A stretch of 8,209 bases of DNA from Cyanobacteria bacterium K_DeepCast_35m_m2_023 (GTDB taxonomy: Bacteria > Cyanobacteriota > Cyanobacteriia > PCC-6307 > Cyanobiaceae). The notes beneath the pieces were generated by a model. The model had not been told where the DNA came from, did no database searches, and saw nothing but the letters and a program-made list of their open reading frames with translations. The stretch is from positions 1 through 8,209 of the forward strand of contig VGQR01000069.1 of NCBI GenBank assembly GCA_016882345.1, read 5' to 3'. Made by a program: the position numbers and the translations under genes. This document shows, piece after piece, positions 1 through 5,895 of this stretch; position 1 is the stretch's first letter, and the number at the start of each line of letters is the position of its first letter.

Positions 1-975
1 TGTCTGATTGGGCTGGGCACGGTGATCCTCTACAGCTTCGGTTTCAGCGACATCGAGAACCGGGGCGCACGGCTATGGGCTGCCCTGTTTCACTGCATCA
101 GCGCTTACAACAACGCTGGCTTTGGCCTTTGGGCCGACAACCTGGTGGGCTATCAGTTCAACCCTGTGGTCTGTGGGGTGATCGGCAGCCTGATCGTGAT
201 GGGGGGCATCGGCTGGCGGGTCACCAATGACGTGCTGCAGTACCGGTTGCAGGTCAAGCGCCTGCGCAACCTGAGCCTGCACACGCGCCTGGTGCTGCGC
301 AGCACGATTCTGCTGATCGTGATTGGCATGGTGGGGTTGCTGTTCACCGAACAGTTCGCCCCAGACGGTGTGGTGCAGAAGCTGGCTCTGGTCGAACGCC
401 TCCAGGTCACCCTGTTCCAATCGATCACCACCCGCACGGCCGGCTTTAACACCGTGCCCCTGTCGATCGAAACGATTTCAGATGCGGGACTGTTGCTGAT
501 GATCCTGCTGATGTTCATCGGCGCCAGCCCCGGCGGCACTGGCGGCGGCATCAAGACGACCACCTTTGCCGTGCTGGTGGGCGCGACCCGCTCGACGCTG
601 CAGAACCGCGATGGAGTCGTGATCCGCAACCGCCAGATCCCGGCTTCGGTGGTGCTCAAAGCCGTCGGCACGGCCCTGGCCTCGGCTGGTTTTGTGGTGC
701 TGATGACCCTGCTGCTGGGCATCGGCGAAACGATCGGCGGCAAGAGCGCCGGGGCCGGCTTCAGCTTTCTGGAGAACCTGTTCACCTGCATGTCGGCCTT
801 CGGCACCGTCGGCCTCGACGTTGGCGTGACAGCCAACCTGGGGCGCCTGGGGCAGCTGGTGCTGATGGTCTGCATGTTTGTGGGCCGGCTCGGAATCCTG
901 CTGGTGCTCTCAGCGCTGTACGGCAATCGGCCCGGTTCCCGGGTGGGCTACCCGCGCGAAGAGGTATACCTCTGA
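1..975 (+). CDS. ktrB: KtrB/TrkH-family potassium uptake channel subunit, 5' end outside window
   Basis: Membrane subunit of a Ktr/Trk K+ (often Na+-dependent) uptake system, normally gated by a cytosolic RCK protein (KtrA/TrkA). The reading frame is open from base 1, so the start lies upstream; 324 residues are visible. Filter-loop signatures of the superfamily are seen: NAGFG at residues 38-42, TTRTAGF at 143-149 and SAFGTVG at 265-271. SPGGTGGGIKTTT at 175-187 matches the flexible gating loop known from KtrB, and the conserved Arg of the last helix (FVGRLG) is at about 296. The C-terminus (PREEVYL) is short and ordinary for KtrB. The next gene is not ktrA but an SLC13 carrier 61 bp downstream on the same strand, so any KtrA partner must be upstream or elsewhere. 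The family is certain; the choice of KtrB over TrkH/TrkG rests on the compact form and cyanobacterial context. Confidence 0.92.
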   Translation, partial: CLIGLGTVILYSFGFSDIENRGARLWAALFHCISAYNNAGFGLWADNLVGYQFNPVVCGVIGSLIVMGGIGWRVTNDVLQYRLQVKRLRNLSLHTRLVLRSTILLIVIGMVGLLFTEQFAPDGVVQKLALVERLQVTLFQSITTRTAGFNTVPLSIETISDAGLLLMILLMFIGASPGGTGGGIKTTTFAVLVGATRSTLQNRDGVVIRNRQIPASVVLKAVGTALASAGFVVLMTLLLGIGETIGGKSAGAGFSFLENLFTCMSAFGTVGLDVGVTANLGRLGQLVLMVCMFVGRLGILLVLSALYGNRPGSRVGYPREEVYL

Positions 976-996
976 GGCCCTGGCGGCAACAGCAAT

Positions 997-1017
997 AACC
1001 TGATTCCCGATCAGGTT
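997..1017. promoter_or_regulatory. Inverted repeat between ktrB and the SLC13 gene
   Basis: AACCTGAT (997-1004) and ATCAGGTT (1010-1017) form a perfect 8-bp stem around a 5-base loop, in the 61-bp gap between the two transporter genes. A competing pairing is possible between GGCAAC (985-990) and GTTGCC (1015-1020). No T-run follows the stem, so it is not a classical intrinsic terminator. It ends 19 bases before the SLC13 start codon and could act on that gene as an operator or leader structure, or stabilise the upstream mRNA end. The structure is seen; its role is not known. Confidence 0.5.
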
Positions 1018-1036
1018 GCCGTGTTAGAAACGCGGC

Positions 1037-2971
1037 ATGCAAGACCTTCTCCTCGCGATCACCCCCAGCGGTTGGATCACCCTGCTGGTGCTGAGCGGCT
1101 CGATCGTGCTGTTCGTGGGGGGCTGGCTGGCACCCGAAGTGACAGGCCTGCTGGCGGCAGCCCTGCTGATCGTCACCGGGGTGCTCAAACCCTCCGAGGC
1201 CGTCGAGGGGTTCGGCAGCACCACCTTGGTCACGCTGATGGGTCTGTTCGCCCTCTCGGCAGGGCTGTTTCGCTCGGGCGCCCTCGATCGGCTGCGGGGG
1301 CTGATGGGCTCCGATGCGATCCGCAGCCCCAAGCGCATGATCGGCCTGATGGCCGCGGTGGTGGGCCCGGTGTCGGCCTTCGTGCCCAACACTCCGATCG
1401 TGGCCGCCCTGTTGCCGGTGGTCGAAGGCTGGTGTCAGCGCCGCGGCATCGCCCCCTCGAAGGTGCTGCTGCCGCTCTCGTTTGCCACGGTGCTGGGCCC
1501 GGTGTCGGCTTTCGTGCCCAACACTCCGATCGTGGCCGCCCTGTTGCCGGTGGTCGAAGGCTGGTGTCAGCGCCGCGGCATCGCCCCCTCGAAGGTGCTG
1601 CTGCCGCTCTCGTTTGCCACGGTGCTGGGGGGCACCATGACCTTGCTGGGCAGCTCGGTCAACCTGCTGGCCAGCGAGGTCAGCGGCAAGCTGGGCTACG
1701 GCGCCTTTGGCCTGTTCAGCTTCACCCCGATCGGCCTGGGGGTGTGGCTGGTGGGCGGCGTGGTGATGGTGCTGCTGGCGGATCGATTTCTCCCCGATCG
1801 CGGCTGCAATTATGACGACCTGACCGCCGATTTGGCGAGCAGCGGTTACCTCACCGAGGTGCGTATCCCGCCCGGCTCGCAACTGATCGGCCAGTCGCTG
1901 CATGGCAGCCGCCTGCAGCGACGCTTTGATGTTGATGTGCTCGAACTGCACAGGGGCGAGGAACGCTTTTTGCCGCCGTTGGCCGACCGCACCTTGATGC
2001 TGGGCGATCGCCTGCTGCTGCGTTGCAGCCGCGAAGATCTGCTGCGCCTGCAACAGGATCACACCATCGACCTGGCGCCGCTGCCAGAGAGCGAAACCCG
2101 TGGCGATCAGCAGAACAACCAGCGCACCGTCGAGGTGCTGCTGCCGGCAGGCTCGACCCTGGCGGGCGATTGCCTGCGCGACCTGCGCTTTCGGCAGCGC
2201 TACAACGTGACAGTGCTGGCCCTGCGCCGCGGCAACGCCGTGCTGCGCGAGCGCCTGGGCCGGGCCCAGCTGCGCGAGGGTGACGTGCTGCTGCTGCAGG
2301 GCCCCAAGGATGCGATCCGCGGGCTGCAGGCCAACAACGACCTGGTGGTGCTCGAGCAGCTCGAAAAAGACCTGCCCACCGTCAGCCGCAAACGGTTCGC
2401 GCTGGTGATCGCCGTGCTGGTGATCGTGCTGCCCAGCTTTGAGCTGATCCCGCTGGTGGCTTCGGTGTTGCTGGGCACAGTGGCGATGGTGGCCACAGGC
2501 TGCCTCAGGCCCGGCGAACTGCAGCGGGCCATCCGACTCGATGTGATCCTGCTGCTGGGTTCGCTGGCCAGCTTCAGCGTGGCGCTCGAAAAAACGGGTC
2601 TGGCAACTGCCCTGGCCCAGGGTCTGCTGAAGGGTCTCGCCAGCTGGCCTCTCTACGGGGCGCTGCTGGTGGTGTTTCTGTTCACCACCTTGCTCACCGA
2701 AGTGATGAGCAACGCCGCCACGGTGGCGATGTTGATTCCCATCGCCGGCCAGCTGGCCATCGGCCTCGATCAACCACCCCTGGCGTTCATCTATGCCGTG
2801 CTGTTTGGCGCCAGCCAGAGTTTTCTCAGCCCAGTGGGCTATCAAACCAATTTGATGGTGTTCGGACCTGGCCGTTACCGCTTTTTGGATGTGGCCCGCT
2901 ATGGCGTGCCGTTGACCTTCACCATGACCCTGGTGGTCCCTTGGCTGATCTGCCGTCAGTTCGGGCTCTGA
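1037..2971 (+). CDS. SLC13/DASS-family Na+-coupled anion carrier with two internal RCK_C (TrkA_C) domains and an internal 44-residue duplication
   Basis: Inner-membrane carrier of the ArsB/NhaD-SLC13 superfamily, of the subgroup with regulatory RCK_C domains in the central cytosolic loop (as in Synechocystis sll0640, annotated as a sodium/sulfate symporter). The N-terminal membrane half covers about residues 1-260 and the RCK_C domains about 272-345 and 363-445. The C-terminal membrane half covers about 455-644, with the second substrate-site hairpin TEVMSNAATVAM from 554 and SPVGYQTNLM from 598. Residues 110-153 and 154-197 are identical, so the first hairpin region with its FVPNTPIVAALLP motif occurs twice. 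Without the insert the protein would be 600 aa, close to the family norm. ATG 1037 gives the expected N-terminus, but the ribosome site is weak. Substrate (sulfate, dicarboxylate or other anion) cannot be told from sequence. Whether the duplicated form still folds and transports is doubtful. Confidence 0.9.
   Translation: MQDLLLAITPSGWITLLVLSGSIVLFVGGWLAPEVTGLLAAALLIVTGVLKPSEAVEGFGSTTLVTLMGLFALSAGLFRSGALDRLRGLMGSDAIRSPKRMIGLMAAVVGPVSAFVPNTPIVAALLPVVEGWCQRRGIAPSKVLLPLSFATVLGPVSAFVPNTPIVAALLPVVEGWCQRRGIAPSKVLLPLSFATVLGGTMTLLGSSVNLLASEVSGKLGYGAFGLFSFTPIGLGVWLVGGVVMVLLADRFLPDRGCNYDDLTADLASSGYLTEVRIPPGSQLIGQSLHGSRLQRRFDVDVLELHRGEERFLPPLADRTLMLGDRLLLRCSREDLLRLQQDHTIDLAPLPESETRGDQQNNQRTVEVLLPAGSTLAGDCLRDLRFRQRYNVTVLALRRGNAVLRERLGRAQLREGDVLLLQGPKDAIRGLQANNDLVVLEQLEKDLPTVSRKRFALVIAVLVIVLPSFELIPLVASVLLGTVAMVATGCLRPGELQRAIRLDVILLLGSLASFSVALEKTGLATALAQGLLKGLASWPLYGALLVVFLFTTLLTEVMSNAATVAMLIPIAGQLAIGLDQPPLAFIYAVLFGASQSFLSPVGYQTNLMVFGPGRYRFLDVARYGVPLTFTMTLVVPWLICRQFGL
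1362..1625 (+). repeat. In-frame 132-bp tandem duplication (two copies) inside the SLC13 gene
   Basis: Copy 1 is 1362-1493 and copy 2 is 1494-1625, with a period of exactly 132 bp (44 codons). Identity extends a few bases past the right edge, to 1497/1629. The only difference I see within the unit is C1378 versus T1510, a silent change in an Ala codon. Each copy encodes residues running from GPVSAFVPNTP to SFATVL. The short shared string GGTG-TGGG at both unit ends could have mediated slippage or unequal recombination. Confidence 0.97.
2004..2011. repeat. HIP1 octamer (GCGATCGC)
   Basis: Perfect GCGATCGC, extended to GGCGATCGCC at 2003-2012. This is the highly iterated palindrome characteristic of many cyanobacterial genomes. 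It lies inside the SLC13 coding sequence, in the first RCK_C domain. I see only this one perfect copy in the window, so it supports but does not prove cyanobacterial origin. Confidence 0.6.
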
Positions 2972-4035
2972 GCGCGATTGGCGCGGCGCCAGCTCAGCAC
3001 CTCCCAGGCCAGGAAGACCATCACCAGCGGCAGACCAACGAGCAGCACAATCACGCGGAAATTGAGCAGTGGACCGCCGCCGCCAGTCACGTCGAGCAAC
3101 TGATCGCCGAGATACAGCACATAGAGGGCGACCAGCAGAAAGCCTTCCCCACGCCGAATCACCCCGCCACTCCAGAAGATGGGCAGACAGGCCACGGTGG
3201 TGGCGATCATGATCGGCAGATCTCGGTTGATCAGCAGCGGCTCTGCTGCCAGACCCTCGCCAGAGAAGGTGGCACAGAGACCCAGAATCAACAATTGGTT
3301 GATGATGTTGCTGCCCACCACGTTGCCCACGGCAATATCAGCCTTGCCGCGATAGGCCGCCACCACCGAGGTGACCAGCTCGGGCATTGAGGTGCCGGCG
3401 GCCACAATCGTGATGCCGACCACCGTTTCAGGAATCTGCAACAGGACAGCGGCGCCCTCGGCACCGCGGACCAACACCTGAGAGCCGAGCACCAACAGCA
3501 CCAGCCCAACGGCCAGCTTGCCTAAAGCGACAGGAATTGTGCTGTTGCCTTCCATGTCGAAATCATCCGACTCGTCGGGATTTTCAGACGCGGTGCGGCT
3601 CTCCCAGACGATGTTGATGACCAGTGCCGTCAGCAGGGCCAGGCCGGCCTGCCAGTAGACCCGGCCGCCAGCCGCCATGCCCCAGACCGCCATCGACACG
3701 GCCAGCAACAGGGGCACGTCGCGTCGCACCAGTCGGCTTTTGACCCGCAGCGGCATCACCAGCGCGCTGAGCCCCAGCACAATCAGGACATTGAAGATAT
3801 TGCTACCAACGATGTTGGTGATGGCGATGCCGTCGTTGCCTTGCACCGTCGAAATCAGACTGACAAACAGCTCAGGAGCGCTGGTCCCAAGCGACACCAG
3901 GGTCAGACCGATGACGATCTGCGGAATGCCCAGCCGCAACGAGATGGCGACCGAGCCCCCCACAAAGAATTCACCACCACCGAACAGCAGCAGAATGCCG
4001 ACGACGATCTCGAGCAGATTGGGCAAAAAGGCCAT
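2956..4035 (-). CDS. CaCA-family Na+/Ca2+ (cation/proton) antiporter, YrbG-like
   Basis: Inner-membrane cation/Ca2+ exchanger of 359 aa, the usual length for bacterial YrbG-type members. Both alpha-repeats are intact: GTSAPELFVS at residues 50-59 with NIVGSNIFN at 74-82, and GTSMPELVTS at 214-223 with GNVVGSNI at 237-244. The acidic residues E55 and E219 of the ion site are present. A hydrophilic, acidic loop (about 145-165, ENPDESDDFD) joins the halves, with about ten hydrophobic helices in all, as in this family. ATG 4035 is the natural start because the first helix follows at once. The 3' end overlaps the SLC13 gene by 16 bp, tail to tail (2956-2971), with no terminator room between them. 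It is probably a single-gene unit transcribed from 4036-4189. Ion specificity (Ca2+ versus other cations, Na+ versus H+) is not decidable from sequence. Confidence 0.93.
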   Translation of the reverse strand: MAFLPNLLEIVVGILLLFGGGEFFVGGSVAISLRLGIPQIVIGLTLVSLGTSAPELFVSLISTVQGNDGIAITNIVGSNIFNVLIVLGLSALVMPLRVKSRLVRRDVPLLLAVSMAVWGMAAGGRVYWQAGLALLTALVINIVWESRTASENPDESDDFDMEGNSTIPVALGKLAVGLVLLVLGSQVLVRGAEGAAVLLQIPETVVGITIVAAGTSMPELVTSVVAAYRGKADIAVGNVVGSNIINQLLILGLCATFSGEGLAAEPLLINRDLPIMIATTVACLPIFWSGGVIRRGEGFLLVALYVLYLGDQLLDVTGGGGPLLNFRVIVLLVGLPLVMVFLAWEVLSWRRANRAQSPN

Positions 4036-4189
4036 GACTCAACGAGACGAGCGCCTCAGCCGGCACTGGAGCCTGGCCATGGCAGGAGTGCACTCAAACT
4101 ACCAGCCGCCTGCCATCGGAGCTGCCGAAAGCATTGCCTCTCGGCTGGCGACACGGATCGCCCCGATTGCGACCGCATGATGCCCCCAA
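4036..4189. other. Intergenic region, presumed promoter of the CaCA gene
   Basis: A 154-bp spacer between the CaCA start and the 3' end of the ribbon-helix-helix gene; both genes are read leftward. I see no convincing ORF, terminator hairpin or well-matched -35/-10 pair in it. Confidence 0.4.
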
Positions 4190-4429
4190 TCAAAGCGCCG
4201 ACGAGTCATCGCCCTGCGGCTTCTTGGCGACAGCAAGATCGTAGGCATTGTGATGTTTGAGATAAAAATCAAGCGCCTCCAAGACAACGGCACAAAATGA
4301 CTTCCCTTCGAGTATTGAAAGGAGCCGCAATGCACGATGCATGTCATCAGCCACTGAAACCGTGATCCTTCGCATTGACTTGCGCTGATCGACAGCAAAC
4401 GCTTCATCGTAGTGCATACATCTCAACAT
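4190..4429 (-). CDS. Small ribbon-helix-helix (CopG/MetJ/Arc-like) DNA-binding protein, orphan
   Basis: 79 aa from ATG 4429. An internal ATG at 4375 would give 61 aa beginning MRRITVSV, which is where ribbon-helix-helix (RHH) proteins usually start. The pattern fits the fold: an alternating beta strand (RITVSVADDM, residues 21-30), helix A (HRALRLLSILEGKS) and helix B (CAVVLEALDFYLKHH), then a polar tail. Such proteins are dimeric transcription regulators and often toxin-antitoxin antitoxins. No toxin-like ORF adjoins it on either side, so it is an orphan here. The gene is visibly richer in A/T than its neighbours, which hints at horizontal acquisition or relaxed selection. RHH assignment is by pattern only; the target is unknown. 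Confidence 0.68.
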   Translation of the reverse strand: MLRCMHYDEAFAVDQRKSMRRITVSVADDMHRALRLLSILEGKSFCAVVLEALDFYLKHHNAYDLAVAKKPQGDDSSAL

Positions 4430-4540
4430 TAACTGCTAACGCAGCAAAGCAGATTTGCAGCAACCATGGCATCAGTAGGCCAGTCAAATACTGCTCCAAG
4501 CGCAGCAATTCATGCACCAGACCCCATGCCCAGGGCAGCT
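4430..4540. other. Spacer between two leftward small genes
   Basis: A 111-bp region downstream of the small ORF at 4541 and upstream of the RHH gene, presumably carrying the RHH promoter. A TTGACT hexamer reads leftward at 4487-4482, but I find no good -10 partner at proper spacing. Confidence 0.3.
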
Positions 4541-4753
4541 TCAGCGCGAGGCGTAATCCGGATCCAACCAGCAGCGTGGCAATCGCTCTCCCGATGGGAA
4601 ACAGAGCTCCTGCTTGGCAAATGGCTGTGGATCCTGCAGTTCCTCCCCGGCATGAAAGCGACCCTCCACCGAGGTCACAAAAGGATCCATCAGGGCCGGA
4701 AGCTGCAATACCTCCTCCATCAGGCTGCCATCAGGGCAATAGCGCAAAAACAT
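4541..4753 (-). CDS. Small protein of conserved appearance, unknown function
   Basis: 70 aa from ATG 4753; an upstream TTG at 4765 would add four residues. It starts with MFLRYCPDGSLMEE, and its C-terminal part contains ALMDPF, GRFHAGEELQDP, LCFPSGE and LPRCWLDPDY. The balanced mix of acidic, aromatic and Pro/Gly residues is unlike the Arg/His/Gln-rich shadow translations common in this DNA. It reads like a cyanobacterial conserved hypothetical protein, though I cannot name the family. No signal peptide or membrane segment is seen. The opposite strand in this interval gives only low-complexity shadow ORFs. The same frame stays open upstream to 4912 apart from a single TGA at 4783-4781, so this could be the 3' part of a longer, interrupted gene. 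Confidence 0.55.
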   Translation of the reverse strand: MFLRYCPDGSLMEEVLQLPALMDPFVTSVEGRFHAGEELQDPQPFAKQELCFPSGERLPRCWLDPDYASR

Positions 4754-4912
4754 GGTGCCAAACAAGCGGCAACAGAACCGTCACGTTCGCATTGCCAGCA
4801 GCGCCATCCATGGCTTGCAGCAGCTCCGCAGTCCATGGGCCGCAAGCTGCAACACAGCGACCGCATCGGCCGGCCAAGCCTCAGGAATCACTACAACCAG
4901 CTGGCATTCCAT
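4541..4912 (-). pseudogene. Possible longer gene with in-frame TGA (alternative reading of the small ORF)
   Basis: ATG 4912 opens a frame starting MECQLVVVIPEAWPADAVAV that runs 43 codons to TGA (4783-4781). It then continues in the same frame through RFCCRLFGTMFLRY and the small ORF to the stop at 4541. If the TGA were sense, the product would be about 123 aa. A single substitution (CGA or TGG to TGA) could have produced the stop. The upstream part has protein-like composition, including a hydrophobic strand LVVVIP. This may be a recently broken gene, a frame kept open by chance, or two separate ORFs. I favour the first only weakly. Confidence 0.33.
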
Positions 4913-4924
4913 CAAGCACTGTCC

Positions 4925-5464
4925 ATGCGATCCATGCTGTCCATTGGGTCCCGCCCCATCTCACCTGATCGCCTCGGAGCAGCGCTGCTGATACCCGTTC
5001 TCTTGGGTGGCTCTTGCTCTGTTGCCGCGGCCCAGGTCGGCCCCAACCAGGGAGTCAACTTCGGTCAGGCCCTGATCAACAATTCCTGCACGCTCACCAC
5101 CAGCGATGGCTCAATCGGCGTGCGCACCAACCGGGGGCTGATCACCTCCGACAGTGCCAAAGGCGGAAGCTTTAACGGCACCCTGGCGGCGGCCACGATT
5201 TCGGCGTCCAGCAACCTGACCAGCACCGGCTTTGTCAGGGTCGACAACCCCACCCTGACTGGCACGACGGCGGCCACCAGCTCCCAGGTCAAGGTTGGTG
5301 GCGGCACCACCTGGGCATCCAGCGCCCAGGCGAATCTGGGCGCCGATGGGACCCTGGGCGCCACGCCGCTGCACGTGCGCTTCAGCACCACCGCCAACAA
5401 CAACCGCTTCGCGAATGGCACCTACACCGCCAGCGCCACGGTGAGCTGCTTCGACGGCCTCTGA
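4925..5464 (+). CDS. Exported Cys-paired beta-rich protein, possible surface or pilin-like subunit
   Basis: 179 aa from ATG 4925; ATG 4934 (176 aa) is equally plausible, and neither has a clear ribosome site. A Sec signal peptide is seen: basic/polar residues 1-17, hydrophobic core LGAALLIPVLLGGS, and cleavage near AAA-Q at about 36-37. The mature part is rich in Thr/Ser/Ala/Gly/Asn with alternating strand patterns, such as TISASSNLTSTGFVRVDN and LHVRFSTTANNN, and ends in TYTASATVSCFDGL. Two mature-part cysteines, C55 and C175, bracket the domain and could form a disulfide. The pattern recalls secreted beta-sandwich subunits (spore-coat-U/fimbrillin type), but I cannot assign a family. Its stop codon shares one base with the start of the chaperone-like gene (TGATG at 5462-5466), so the two are probably translationally coupled. 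The open frame upstream to 4466 is rejected as non-protein-like. Confidence 0.75.
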   Translation: MRSMLSIGSRPISPDRLGAALLIPVLLGGSCSVAAAQVGPNQGVNFGQALINNSCTLTTSDGSIGVRTNRGLITSDSAKGGSFNGTLAAATISASSNLTSTGFVRVDNPTLTGTTAATSSQVKVGGGTTWASSAQANLGADGTLGATPLHVRFSTTANNNRFANGTYTASATVSCFDGL

Positions 5465-5895
5465 TGCGACCTGAGCCGACCCTGGCGAGGCTCGGGCTGG
5501 GGCTGCTCGCTCTGACGAGCGGGCCAGCCCTGGCCTTCAGCCAGGCCCCCTTGACCCTCGCCGAACGCAAGGGCTACGTGCAGCTCAGCAACCCCGGCGA
5601 GCGCAACATTCAGCTCAATCTGCAGGTCTTTCCGGTGGTGCAGCAGCAGGGACGCGCCAGCGCCGCCCTCACCCCGCTGTCACCCGAGGAGGCCGAACTG
5701 CTGATCCGGCTGCGGCCGACCCGGTTCCGCCTGGGTCCGGGCAGCAGCCGCACCCTTCCGTACACCGTTCTCAACCCCAGCCGCGATTTCTTTTTATGTG
5801 GCGTCTCGCTCCAGGGACTGTTCACCGTGCGGGTCTGTTCGCGCTGGCGGGCGCAGCGATTGCCGCCAGCGGCCTCGCCGGCCCTGCCGCTCTAG
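5464..5895 (+). CDS. Exported single-domain protein resembling the N-terminal domain of PapD-type pilus chaperones
   Basis: 143 aa. The signal peptide covers residues 1-24 (hydrophobic LGLGLLALTSGPALA, cleavage near ALA-FS). The mature part follows the N-terminal immunoglobulin-like domain of periplasmic fimbrial chaperones: GYVQLSNPGERNIQLNLQV (37-55) matches the strand with the conserved N-P-G turn. ALTPLSPEEAELLIRLRPTRFRLGPGSSRTLPYTV matches the typical P-x-x-F-x-L-x-P-G-x-x-Q/R-x-hydrophobic stretch. The second chaperone domain is absent, and a C112/C125 pair is present. The last 33 codons overlap the start of the next gene by 100 bp. No usher gene lies nearby. A role in folding or delivering the product of the preceding gene is inferred from one-base coupling and gene order. 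The similarity is clear in pattern but unverified by search. Confidence 0.72.
   Translation: MRPEPTLARLGLGLLALTSGPALAFSQAPLTLAERKGYVQLSNPGERNIQLNLQVFPVVQQQGRASAALTPLSPEEAELLIRLRPTRFRLGPGSSRTLPYTVLNPSRDFFLCGVSLQGLFTVRVCSRWRAQRLPPAASPALPL

Noticed and set aside
997..1017. Rho-independent terminator after ktrB
   Set aside because: The hairpin is real but no U-tract follows (GCCGTGTTAG), so it was kept only as a generic regulatory inverted repeat.
782..2845. 687-codon open frame on the minus strand
   Set aside because: Antisense shadow of ktrB and the SLC13 gene in high-GC DNA. The translation is dominated by Gln, His, Ala and Gly with no domain pattern, and the 132-bp duplication simply repeats in it.
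4099..4407. 102-codon minus-strand ORF as a possible toxin partner of the RHH protein
   Set aside because: It overlaps the RHH gene almost fully in another frame, has no toxin motif, and its composition fits a shadow.
4559..4688. Three GGATCC palindromes as a repeat family
   Set aside because: They encode or overlap ordinary codons such as Asp-Pro in the minus-strand ORF, with irregular spacing and no longer shared flank.
4466..4924. Upstream extension of the first exported-protein gene
   Set aside because: The frame stays open from 4466, but the added residues are His/Gln/Arg-rich and not protein-like, and they would bury the clear signal peptide beginning at 4925/4934.
4375..4968. 197-codon plus-strand ORF
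   Set aside because: A Ser/Pro/Gln-rich translation without domain pattern, overlapping two better-supported small genes on the opposite strand and the exported gene's signal peptide.
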